DNA of 64,000 nucleotides from an uncultured Verrucomicrobiota bacterium (GTDB lineage Bacteria > Verrucomicrobiota > Verrucomicrobiia > Limisphaerales > UBA9464). Numbering within the stretch: the first letter of the stretch is position 1; every line of letters begins with the position of its first letter. The stretch spans positions 1 through 64,000 of the forward strand of contig CAIMMI010000344.1 of NCBI GenBank assembly GCA_903842505.1, read 5' to 3'. Both the position numbers and the translations under genes were made by a program. Below, one piece after another: positions 9,124-18,658 of this stretch. Under the pieces are notes generated by a model, which had not been told where the DNA came from, made no database searches, and saw nothing but the letters and a program-made list of their open reading frames with translations.

Positions 9124-9975
9124 TCACTTCTTCTTGAACAGCTTCTTGAGGTTGGCCAGGCCGTCGACAGCGATCTCATCGCGGGTCGGCTCGATACGAC
9201 GCCAGATGGCGGCAGCACGGGCGATGACCTTGACGTCGGTGGTGAACGACTCGATGACGACGTCGCCCTTGTACCCGATGGATTTGAGGGCAGAGACGAT
9301 CTCCTTCCAGTTGAGGGAGTCGCCGCCGGGGGTGCCGCGATCCGTTCCACAGGCGTGAAAGTGAGCGAGCAGCGGACCCGCCTTCTTGATGGAGGCAGCC
9401 TGATTCTTTTCCTCGATGTTCATGTGGAACGTGTCGAGGTGGAGCTTGAGGGCCTTGGACTTGACGGCCTTGATGAGCTTGAGGCCTTGATCGCAGGTAT
9501 TGAGGAAGTCGGTCTCGAAGCGGTTGAGGGGCTCGACGCAGATCTGGATACCCTTGGACTCGGCGTAGGCGCAGAGCTCCTTCAGGTTCTTCACAACGAG
9601 CGCCCACTCGATCTTCTGCTGGGCGGGTTCAACGGCGTCAGCCTTGCCGACGACGCTGTAGACCGGGCCGATGATCGAAGGGCAGCCGATGATGACGGCC
9701 TGGTCGATCAGGGCCTTGCAGTAGGTCATCGCGGTCTGCTGTTCCTCCGGGGTGCCACGGAAGTCACGGCCGGGGCCCATGCAGGCGCAGATGGATCCGC
9801 AGGCGAGGCCGGCCTTGTCGAGCGCCGCCCGAACCTTGACAGGATCAATGTGCGAGGGGTCCTCGATCGGAAGCTCGACGGAATCGAATCCCCACTTCTT
9901 GAACTTCGCGAACAGCTTCACGCTGTCGGTGGTGAAGGGGGAGACGAACAGGAAGGAATTGATGCCGAATCTCAT
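9124..9975 (-). CDS. Sugar phosphate isomerase/epimerase (xylose isomerase-like TIM barrel)
   Basis: MRFGINSFLFVSPFTTDSVKLFAKFKKWGFDSVELPIEDP...LKLHLDTFHMNIEE...FHACGTDRGTPGGDSLNWKEI. Confidence 0.9.
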   Translation of the reverse strand: MRFGINSFLFVSPFTTDSVKLFAKFKKWGFDSVELPIEDPSHIDPVKVRAALDKAGLACGSICACMGPGRDFRGTPEEQQTAMTYCKALIDQAVIIGCPSIIGPVYSVVGKADAVEPAQQKIEWALVVKNLKELCAYAESKGIQICVEPLNRFETDFLNTCDQGLKLIKAVKSKALKLHLDTFHMNIEEKNQAASIKKAGPLLAHFHACGTDRGTPGGDSLNWKEIVSALKSIGYKGDVVIESFTTDVKVIARAAAIWRRIEPTRDEIAVDGLANLKKLFKKK

Positions 9976-10044
9976 GGTGTGAACGGAATGAGGGTCGCCG
10001 TGGGTGGCTGGAAAAGTCAATGGAGGCTCAGGATCCGCGACTCG

Positions 10045-10887
10045 TCAGGGCTTGGGCGGGTCGATGTAGCGCTCCGAAAGCCATTGGAGGTCGCGGTTTC
10101 GCTGACCGTTGAAGGTAGGGGCAGAAGCGTTTCCGCCGGGGTCCTTGAGCGTGGCCGTGGACGGCTCGAGCCAGCGCTTCAGTTCGCTATGACCATCGGC
10201 AAAGCTGAGGCTGGCCGAGTTGCCGTGGCGGTAGGCGGGGTAATTCTGCCAGACCGGTTCATTGACGCGGACGGCGAAGTAGCCGTCGTCGATCGTGAAG
10301 TGGCTTTCATCCATGAAGACGAAGGCCTGGGAGGGAGCGGGACGGTTGATGTCGCTGAGCTTTCGGTAGGCCTTCGCGCTGGCGGGATTCGAGCCGAGGA
10401 TGATCGGCGTGACGCCAGCCGCGCCGCCGTCGGTGCCGCCATTCATCTGACCACTGATTGAGAACGAGCGTGCCGGCTGCAGGGGCAGTTCCCGGCTGCG
10501 GGAGAGGGCGTACACCTTGTTCTGGCCGGGGCACGAATAGATCTTGGTCGAGGTGTTGTATTTGAAGAGCAGTCCGCGCTGCAGGGTTCCGACGTTGGTG
10601 GCGCCGGGGAGGTCGTAGGCGGCGGCCGAACCGGACCCGTCAATCCACGCATTTTTGGAACCGAGGGCGTTCGGCACCATGAAGTCGTTGAAGTCGACAG
10701 CGTACAGCTGCCAGCACAGGGCGAGTTGCTTGGCGTTGTTCACGCAACCGATTCCCTGAGCCTTCGACTTGGCCTTGGACAGCGCGGGCAGGAGCATGCC
10801 AGCGAGGATGGCGATGATCGCGATGACCACGAGCAACTCGATCAGCGTAAAACCGTCCTGGGACGGCCTGGGGCGTGAAGCTTTCAT
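10045..10887 (-). CDS. Prepilin-type N-terminal cleavage/methylation protein with H-X9-DG C-terminus
   Basis: [31 protein letters not shown]-terminal [13 protein letters not shown]. Confidence 0.95.
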   Translation of the reverse strand: MKASRPRPSQDGFTLIELLVVIAIIAILAGMLLPALSKAKSKAQGIGCVNNAKQLALCWQLYAVDFNDFMVPNALGSKNAWIDGSGSAAAYDLPGATNVGTLQRGLLFKYNTSTKIYSCPGQNKVYALSRSRELPLQPARSFSISGQMNGGTDGGAAGVTPIILGSNPASAKAYRKLSDINRPAPSQAFVFMDESHFTIDDGYFAVRVNEPVWQNYPAYRHGNSASLSFADGHSELKRWLEPSTATLKDPGGNASAPTFNGQRNRDLQWLSERYIDPPKP

Positions 10888-11146
10888 GAAGACAGAGCTT
10901 TAGGGGTAACGTTCCCCTGTTCTCTACGGATCTGCCGTTCGCTTGGATAGCCGAAAGTTGAGAGGGTGAGTGTTTCAACGGTCTCCAAGCCTCCCACCCA
11001 CGGGAGCAACACGGGAACCGGTTCTACTTCCTGCTGCACCTAGGGGAGGGCCAGTCGCGGCAGCCAGCTCAGCAATGGGTGCGTCGGCTTTCAACGCTCG
11101 GCCGACCAGCTTCGCAACGCGGGTTGGACTCCATTGCTCCTGAACC

Positions 11147-11197
11147 AAAAAAAGCGGCCTTGGGGGTGACACACGGTTTACACCGCCCAAGGCCGCC
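11147..11197 (-). terminator. Intrinsic terminator downstream of mnmG / candidate sRNA
   Basis: Minus strand GCGGCCTTGGG ... CCCAAGGCCGC perfect 11-bp stem followed by TTTTTTT. Confidence 0.85.
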
Positions 11198-11390
11198 AAC
11201 ACGCCCACACAGACGTGTTAAATCGATTAAAAGGGGAACAGGGGAGAGTTACGCGGGCCAATCTCCCTTGACAAGTCTCAAGGCAAGGTTTTCCCACAGA
11301 CTTGTTCCCAGGTTGTTGGGCAGCCCGCCAGAACCCATTCTTGAGGCGGCAAACCCCTCGTTCAAAAACATCAGCGCAGAAAAAATCCAA
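11154..11390 (-). ncRNA. Candidate structured RNA between the mnmG stop and the terminator
   Basis: Three consecutive stems (CCGCC/GGCGG 11325-11349; AGACTTGT/ACAAGTCT 11271-11305; GGGAGA/TCTCCC 11242-11267) before the terminator; AT-rich TATTATATAGTGATTATTGG at the 5' end. Confidence 0.4.
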
Positions 11391-11396
11391 TAATCA

Positions 11397-13364
11397 CTAT
11401 ATAATATCGTTATCGAGATCTGGTTTGGCCTCAGATCTGCCCACCCGCTTCAGCCACACCATGACCAAACTCAGGTCCGCGGGAGTCACTCCCGATATCC
11501 GTGACGCCTGTCCAATGGTCGAAGGACGTATCTTCTCCAACTTGATACGTGCCTCCGTCCGAAGACTTGCAACCTGATCGTAGGAGAATCCTGCGGGGAT
11601 CCCTTGGTCCTCCAGGGATCGAAACCGATCGACCTCCACCGCTTGTCGCCGGATGTAGCCGGCATACTTGATCTCCACTTCGACCTGCTCCTGAACCTCG
11701 ACCGGTAGGTCGCTCCGGCGCCCGGTCAGGGTAGCGTAGGTCACCTCCGGGCGCCGGAGACTCTGGGCCAATACGTCAGTCCCTTCACGGGTGGTTTCCA
11801 GGCGATGGATCTCGGCTTGGATTGCCGCACGCTTCGCCTCCACACGAGCTGCCCGCCCGGCCGAGAGCAGTCCCATCTCGTGGCTCAAGGCCGAGAGCCG
11901 GAGGTCCGCGTTGTCCTGACGCAGCAGGAGCCGATGTTCCGCCCTGCTCGTGAACATGCGATACGGCTCAAGGGTTCCCTTGGTTACGAGATCATCGATG
12001 AGGACCCCGATGTAGGCCTGATCCCTCCCCAGAACCATCAGGGGCCTGCCCAACGCACGGCGTGCCGCATTGATTCCGGCCACCAATCCTTGGGCACCTG
12101 CTTCCTCGTATCCCGAGGTTCCATTGATCTGGCCCGCCAGGAAAAGATGGGGGCTGCACTTCACCTCCAGCGTCGGATGCAGCTGGGTCGGGTGCACGAA
12201 GTCGTACTCGACGGCGTAGGCTGGGCGAAGGATCTCCGCGTTCTCGCATCCAACGATCGACTGCACCATCTGGATCTGCACCTCAAACGGCAATGATGTG
12301 GAGAACCCGTTGACGTAGATCTCGTCGGTCGAAATGCCTTCGGGTTCGAGGAATATCTGGTGCTGGGGCTTATCGGCGAATCGGACAAACTTGTCCTCAA
12401 TGCTGGGGCAGTATCGCGGCCCAACACCTTCGATCACGCCCGAGTACATGGGAGACCGGTGGAGATTGGCCAGGATAAGCTCCCGGGTCCGTTCCGTGGT
12501 GGAAGTGATGTAGCAAGGATGCTGGCCTCCAGCCCGTGCCAGGATGGATCCCTTGGGGTAACGCCCGCCCGTGCCTCCCCTGGATTGTTCCACGTGGAAC
12601 GGTTCACCTGCTGGTAGGGCCCGACTCCTCTCCAACTCATCGAGCTCATCGTTCCAAAGGTCCTCCTTCCAATACGTGAACCAGGGAATCGGTTCATCCC
12701 CAGGCTGAACTTGGCACTGGGTGAAATCGATGGACTGCCGGACCAAACGCGGTGGCGTCCCGGTCTTGAGGCGACCCAACTCCAATCCCAGTTCCTTGAG
12801 CGAACCCGACAGTCCCATGGCCGCTGCTTCCCCAGCCCGCCCCCCTGTCTGCTGATTGGATCCGATATGCATCAGTCCCCTAAGGAAGGTTCCTGTGGTA
12901 ATGACGACTGTCTTTCCTCGGTATCCGACCTCAAGGGTGGTTTCCACTCCCACGACCCGGCCATCTTCCAGGATCAACCGATGGGTCTGTCCCTGCTTGA
13001 TGTCGAGATTGGGCTGCCGCTCGCAGATCCACTTCAGGCGAAATTGGTACGCCTTCTTGTCGCACTGCGCGCGGGGAGCCCAGACCGAGGGTCCTTTCTT
13101 GGTGTTCAGCATCCGGAACTGGAGTCCGGTCATGTCGGTCGTCCGACCCATCTCGCCACCCATCGCGTCGATTTCGCGTGCCAGATGTCCTTTGGCGAGC
13201 CCGCCAATGGCAGGGTTGCACGACATCTGACCAATCGTGTCCAGATTGGTCGACAGCAGCAGCGTAGCGCAGCCCATGCGGGCAGCGGCAAGGGCAGCCT
13301 CCACCCCGGCGTGACCACCGCCAACGACGATGACATCGTACTGTTTCGGATAGACGAACGACAT
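11397..13364 (-). CDS. mnmG: tRNA uridine-5-carboxymethylaminomethyl(34) synthesis enzyme MnmG (GidA)
   Basis: MSFVYPKQYDVIVVGGGHAGVEAALAAARMGCATLLLSTNLDTIGQMSCNPAIGGLAKGHLAREIDAMGGEMG...YCPSIEDK...GYEEAGAQGLVAGINAAR...MFTSRAEHRLLLRQDNAD. Confidence 0.98.
   Translation of the reverse strand: MSFVYPKQYDVIVVGGGHAGVEAALAAARMGCATLLLSTNLDTIGQMSCNPAIGGLAKGHLAREIDAMGGEMGRTTDMTGLQFRMLNTKKGPSVWAPRAQCDKKAYQFRLKWICERQPNLDIKQGQTHRLILEDGRVVGVETTLEVGYRGKTVVITTGTFLRGLMHIGSNQQTGGRAGEAAAMGLSGSLKELGLELGRLKTGTPPRLVRQSIDFTQCQVQPGDEPIPWFTYWKEDLWNDELDELERSRALPAGEPFHVEQSRGGTGGRYPKGSILARAGGQHPCYITSTTERTRELILANLHRSPMYSGVIEGVGPRYCPSIEDKFVRFADKPQHQIFLEPEGISTDEIYVNGFSTSLPFEVQIQMVQSIVGCENAEILRPAYAVEYDFVHPTQLHPTLEVKCSPHLFLAGQINGTSGYEEAGAQGLVAGINAARRALGRPLMVLGRDQAYIGVLIDDLVTKGTLEPYRMFTSRAEHRLLLRQDNADLRLSALSHEMGLLSAGRAARVEAKRAAIQAEIHRLETTREGTDVLAQSLRRPEVTYATLTGRRSDLPVEVQEQVEVEIKYAGYIRRQAVEVDRFRSLEDQGIPAGFSYDQVASLRTEARIKLEKIRPSTIGQASRISGVTPADLSLVMVWLKRVGRSEAKPDLDNDII
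12586..12601. promoter_or_regulatory. parS-like ParB site inside mnmG
   Basis: TGTTCCACGTGGAACG, one base from the perfect palindrome TGTTCCACGTGGAACA. Confidence 0.7.
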
Positions 13365-13515
13365 GCCCGGGAACCCTATGGAGGAAGGGCCCGAACGGCA
13401 ACCGGCGGAACAGAAGGGATCGGGAGTCATCGATCGACCGCGGCAGTTCCCAAGGTTCAGGCAACCCGAGCAGACGACGACCTCCGAGGGAATCGACCGG
13501 GGAGAAGGGATCCGG

Positions 13516-13535
13516 CTTGTTCCACGTGGAACAAG
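13516..13535. promoter_or_regulatory. parS-like ParB site upstream of mnmG
   Basis: CTTGTTCCACGTGGAACAAG, perfect 20-bp palindrome containing the 16-mer TGTTCCACGTGGAACA (13518-13533). Confidence 0.8.
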
Positions 13536-13752
13536 GTTCCGCGTATTGTCAGGCCCACCATGCAGCCGATGTCAGGTCCTCGCAGAATGCTGAAATGGGG
13601 AAGGCTATCGGTGGGAGGTGGCTCGTCCGCGCCAATGCAGACGGAGCACGCACCCTCGCACGTCTGCGTCTATGGCAACTCTGGGCCACGAGCGTTCATT
13701 CCCAACACGCTGCCTCAGGCCATCAAGCTTGCTCCTGAAACCGGCAGTTCCC

Positions 13753-13890
13753 CTATCCGCAGATGGCGCCGATTGCGCAGATGAAGAGGCAAAAGGCTCG
13801 GATTCGAACCCGTCGGGCGCTCACTCCGCGGGTGCAAGGCGGTCTCGGTTCAAGTTCCAGCCTATCTGCGTCATCGGCCATCTGCGGATA
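13753..13890. repeat. Inverted-repeat element, family M, copy 1
   Basis: CTATCCGCAGATGGCGCCGATTGCGCAGATGAAGAGG ... CCTATCTGCGTCATCGGCCATCTGCGGATA. Confidence 0.75.
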
Positions 13891-14143
13891 CAACCGCCGT
13901 TTCTGGGTTGATCCTTCTGCTCCGACTCCAGCCTGATCCAACACCCACGTTCGTGCAGCCTCCACGGCCAGGTACATCCCGGGTCCGCCGATGGAAGGAG
14001 CCGAGCCTGACCCGTCCGCCAATTGAAGGTGGTTACGGAACCTTCCGGCCAACTTCCAAGGCCGATTCGGTGCTTGGAGAGAAGATGGCCGAAGGCTCGA
14101 TGCATTTGCCTCGGAGTGATCTCGTCTTACTTCCCGTCCCGCG

Positions 14144-14536
14144 TCAGACCTTCATCCAGGCGGTCGGCGGGATCGGGGGCGGTGTGGTAGGAAGCAGGGC
14201 GCGTCGGCGCCAGCGGGCAAACACGAGGAGGTTCAGGAAGTGCATGCCTCCCAGAATCAGCATCACGAGGCCGACTTTGGCACTCACAGCCTCGACCGCC
14301 TCCTGGAGATTATCCGCCTTTGCGGCATATTTCAGGGCCATTGTGACGTAGCCGATGTTGATCAGGTAGAATCCAACAATCAGAAGGTGATTGATCGAAT
14401 CGGCGAGGGTGGCGTTCCCATGAAAGCTATCGACGAGGAATTGGCGGCCATTTCTGTGAAGGGTTCGGGCAACCCAGATGGTAAGGCCGATGCTGATGGC
14501 GAGATATGCGATGTAGGTACCGACGACGTAGTTCAT
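14144..14536 (-). CDS. Small polytopic membrane protein, hypothetical
   Basis: MNYVVGTYIAYLAISIGLTIWVARTLHRNGRQFLVDSFHGNATLADSINHLLIVGFYLINIGYVTMALKY; TM-rich. Confidence 0.8.
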   Translation of the reverse strand: MNYVVGTYIAYLAISIGLTIWVARTLHRNGRQFLVDSFHGNATLADSINHLLIVGFYLINIGYVTMALKYAAKADNLQEAVEAVSAKVGLVMLILGGMHFLNLLVFARWRRRALLPTTPPPIPPTAWMKV

Positions 14537-14645
14537 GGCGCTATCCGTTTTCCTTTCTTAATTTCTGTCTCAACAGAAATAAACGACGCTACCGATGTTT
14601 GTCAACTCCGTGTAACCAAACCGGGATTCCGCTGTAGACGCCGGC

Positions 14646-15326
14646 ATGCACCCCAACCCCATTCGCCCCACCCTACCCTCACCCGCATTCACCCTCCTCG
14701 AACTCCTGATCGTCGTGACTGTCCTAGGCCTGATCGCCGGGACTCTCGGCGCCACCTCGGTCAGGGCCACGCTCCGGGGGAAAACCGTTGGATGTCTGGC
14801 GCACCTGCGGCAATGGGGGGCGGCCACCTTTCTTCACACATCCGACCACAACGACGAACTTCCCTACGACGGCGCACCCAACGGTATCTCTACCCAGGAC
14901 GCGTGGTATGTCGACCTTCCCAAGGCCCTCGGGATCAGGACCTACCCCGAGGAGGGAGATTGGCGGACGAACGCCCGGGCGGTCCTCCCACGGTCAATCT
15001 GGATGTGTCCTGCAAACAATCGTAAAAGTAACGGCCGCATGCTCTTCCACTACTCGTTGAACCGCCGTGTCAACGGATCCGGTGAAGCGGCGCGCCAGAC
15101 ACGCATTACTTCAATTCCCGAGCCTTCCACGTTGGTCTGGCTTTTTGAGAACGGAAAGCTGGCCGCCGTTGCGGCAGAAGGGAACGCTCACACCAACGCC
15201 CATTCGGGCAGTGCCCACTTCCTCTTTCTGGACGGACATGTCCAGCGCCACCCAGCAAGGGAATTCTGGGACCTCGCGCGCAGACGCGCCCTCACGAACG
15301 GTACCGCAATTCGGTGGCACCCCTGA
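14646..15326 (+). CDS. Prepilin-type protein with H-X9-DG C-terminus
   Basis: PAFTLLELLIVVTVLGLIAGTLGATSV; HSGSAHFLFLDGH. Confidence 0.9.
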   Translation: MHPNPIRPTLPSPAFTLLELLIVVTVLGLIAGTLGATSVRATLRGKTVGCLAHLRQWGAATFLHTSDHNDELPYDGAPNGISTQDAWYVDLPKALGIRTYPEEGDWRTNARAVLPRSIWMCPANNRKSNGRMLFHYSLNRRVNGSGEAARQTRITSIPEPSTLVWLFENGKLAAVAAEGNAHTNAHSGSAHFLFLDGHVQRHPAREFWDLARRRALTNGTAIRWHP

Positions 15327-15413
15327 CACGCTCATTGGTTCCCGCTCCTCCCACCGTGGAGACGGAACAAGTCCGCGGATGCCACAAGGCGGAACCCCAG
15401 CCATAGTTCCCCC

Positions 15414-16550
15414 ATGGACGTGACGCGAACGGCGTTTGGCAGTTGGAACGGAGGTCGGTTCATGCACTTCGGCATGAAGTTGGACGAAGAGCGTTGGGTG
15501 GCCATGGTTCGCCGGGCCTGGAACGCAGGCATCCGCACATTCGTGACCGCGGATGTCTACGGGGGGGGGCAGGCCGACGAATTGCTCGGGAGGGCGCTGA
15601 GTGAGTTTCCGAGGGAGAGCTATTGCTTGGTCGGTGCCATCGGACACGACTTCTACGCCACCCGTCGGGACGGAGCGAAGGGGTTTCCCCGTTTCACCGA
15701 TCCTGGATTGCGATCGCCCCGTGACTATGGGTCCTACGTGCGGATGGCCGTGGACAGATCCTTGGAACGGTTGGGCACCGATCGTCTGGACCTCCTGCTC
15801 CTTCACAATCCGGATTCGATAGGGTTTGGCAGTGACGTGGTCTGGGAGTCCATGCGGCGCGTGCGGGATGAAGGAATGGCAGCAAAGCTGGGGGTCGCGC
15901 CCGGTCCGGCCAATGGGTTCACTCTGGACCTGCTCCAGTGTTTTGACCGTTTTGCCGAAGTCATAGACTGGGCGATGCTCATCCTGAGCCCATTGGAACC
16001 CTGGCCAGGAAGAATGGTCCTGTCCGCAGCCGAAACGCATCAGGTGGCAATCCTGACGCGGGTAGTGGACCACGGCGGGATCTTTCACGATGACGTCCGT
16101 CCCGGCCATCCGTTTGGTCCATCCGATCACCGGTCCTTTCGTCCAGCTGGTTGGGTGGAGGCGGGGTGCGGGAAGCTGGAGCAGCTCCGCCCAATCTGCC
16201 AGAAGCACGGAGTGACGCCCCTCCAACTCGCGTGTGCCTGGAACCTCCAGCAAACGGCGGTGCGGAGTGTGGTTCCGACCCTGATTCAGGAGGTCGGTGA
16301 GGAGTCGAAGCCCATGGAGGCCAAGGTCGACGAACTCGCGGGGCTTCCCGAGTTGGTGCTGGATGAGAGTGACCTGCGGCGGATCGCCGAGGTGGGCGAC
16401 AATACCGGATGCATGGCCCTCAAGGGGGCGAATCCCAACCATGAAGGCGAGCCTGAGCCGGATCGATGGGCGGTGAGCGTGGATCTGGCGGAGACAGCCC
16501 GACTTTGGAGGATTGACCCGAAGCAGGACCTTTCGATGCGTCATTCCTGA
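15414..16550 (+). CDS. Aldo/keto reductase family protein
   Basis: GIRTFVTADVYGGGQADELLGRAL, SLERLGTDRLDLLLLHNPD, KLGVAPGPAN, VTPLQLACAWNLQ. Confidence 0.85.
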   Translation: MDVTRTAFGSWNGGRFMHFGMKLDEERWVAMVRRAWNAGIRTFVTADVYGGGQADELLGRALSEFPRESYCLVGAIGHDFYATRRDGAKGFPRFTDPGLRSPRDYGSYVRMAVDRSLERLGTDRLDLLLLHNPDSIGFGSDVVWESMRRVRDEGMAAKLGVAPGPANGFTLDLLQCFDRFAEVIDWAMLILSPLEPWPGRMVLSAAETHQVAILTRVVDHGGIFHDDVRPGHPFGPSDHRSFRPAGWVEAGCGKLEQLRPICQKHGVTPLQLACAWNLQQTAVRSVVPTLIQEVGEESKPMEAKVDELAGLPELVLDESDLRRIAEVGDNTGCMALKGANPNHEGEPEPDRWAVSVDLAETARLWRIDPKQDLSMRHS

Positions 16551-16686
16551 CCCCTTCCGGACGAGGATGAAGCCGCGTGGATTTACGCCTTGCATGGAAA
16601 GGTCCCAAAAAACGCGTTGCTTCCATCGCTCCGCTGGGTAGGTTTGGCCTCCATGTTTCCGGTGGTACAGCTCGTAGTGTGCGTAG

Positions 16687-16769
16687 CAGTCCTTCGGGGC
16701 TGAGGCGACCTACGGTGCTGCAAAGCCGGCTCCCGGGTCGCCCGCAGTCCCAGAAGGGACGCGGGTTTT
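16687..16769 (+). promoter_or_regulatory. Structured leader with terminator-like hairpin upstream of ilvN
   Basis: CAGTCC-TTCG-GGGCTG hairpin (16687-16702); GGCGACC (16704-16710)/GGTCGCC (16736-16742); CCCGCaGTCCC-AGAA-GGGACGCGGG-TTTT (16741-16769). Confidence 0.5.
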
Positions 16770-16890
16770 CGATTTTCCGGGAGGCGCTGGCAGGTGAAGT
16801 GTGGCGGGAGGCTCCGGGGGTCGACTAAGTCGGACGATCCGGGCCAGGAGCAACCATACGCCACAGGCACAGCGCAACCAGGAAGGTACC

Positions 16891-17367
16891 ATGCAGCGAC
16901 ATACGATTTCCGTCCTCGTCGAGAACAAGTTCGGCGTCCTGACCCGCGTGACCGGTCTTTTTTCCGGTCGGGGTTACAACATAGACACCCTCAATGTTGG
17001 CCCGACCCACGACGAGTCCCTCAGCAGGATGACTATCGTGACCCGGGGTGACGATGCGACGGTCGAGCAGATCGTCAAGCAGCTCGACAAGCTGGTCGAT
17101 ACCGTGAAGGTCGTGAACTACCGCAAAGGTGGCTACATCGACCGCGAGTTGGTCCTGCTCAAGGTGAAGGCCGATCCGCAGAACCGGGCCGAAGTCTGCC
17201 AGATGGCGGAGTTGTTCCGGGCCAAGGTGGTCGATGTGCAGCCGGAGAACCTCACGATCGAAATCACCGGCGGTGAGGAGAAGATCGAGAAGTTCCTCAC
17301 CCTGATGAAGGACTTCGGCATCCTCGACCTGACCCGGACCGGGCAGGTGGCGCTTCCCCGGTCCTGA
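16891..17367 (+). CDS. ilvN: Acetolactate synthase small (regulatory) subunit
   Basis: MQRHTISVLVENKFGVLTRVTGLFSGRGYNIDTLNVGPTHDESLSRMTIVTRGDD (ACT domain). Confidence 0.96.
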   Translation: MQRHTISVLVENKFGVLTRVTGLFSGRGYNIDTLNVGPTHDESLSRMTIVTRGDDATVEQIVKQLDKLVDTVKVVNYRKGGYIDRELVLLKVKADPQNRAEVCQMAELFRAKVVDVQPENLTIEITGGEEKIEKFLTLMKDFGILDLTRTGQVALPRS

Positions 17368-17408
17368 AGCAGCCTGGATCCAACTCGGCAGAGAAGACCA
17401 AGTTTTAG

Positions 17409-18452
<1,044 letters not shown>

Positions 18453-18493
18453 AGCCGGGCCGGGTTCCTCCAGAGCCCGTTTCCAGGAACAAG

Positions 18494-18531
18494 ACCTCCC
18501 CAACCTGCGATGCAGGTTCGGGAGGTTTTTT
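18494..18531 (+). terminator. Intrinsic terminator after ilvC
   Basis: ACCTCCC-c-AACCTGC-ga-T-GCAGGTT-c-GGGAGGT followed by a T run. Confidence 0.9.
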
Positions 18532-18658
18532 GCTGCCATGCACGGGTTCAGGCCAGCGTGTCGATGCTCCCACGGACCTTCCTTGTCGCAAAGGTCTCTG
18601 ACGGGGGAGAGCAACAAACCGTTCCCGACTGAATCGTTGTTGGCGTAGGATCGTCCCG

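Noticed and set aside
11178-11390. 70-aa minus-strand ORF after mnmG
   Set aside because: No recognisable motif, and it runs into the terminator stem; the region is better explained as structured RNA or 3' UTR.
13795-13860. GGTTCGAATCC-like T-loop motif on the minus strand, possible tRNA
   Set aside because: The flanking bases do not form a T stem and no cloverleaf could be drawn; the segment lies inside the M1 inverted repeat.
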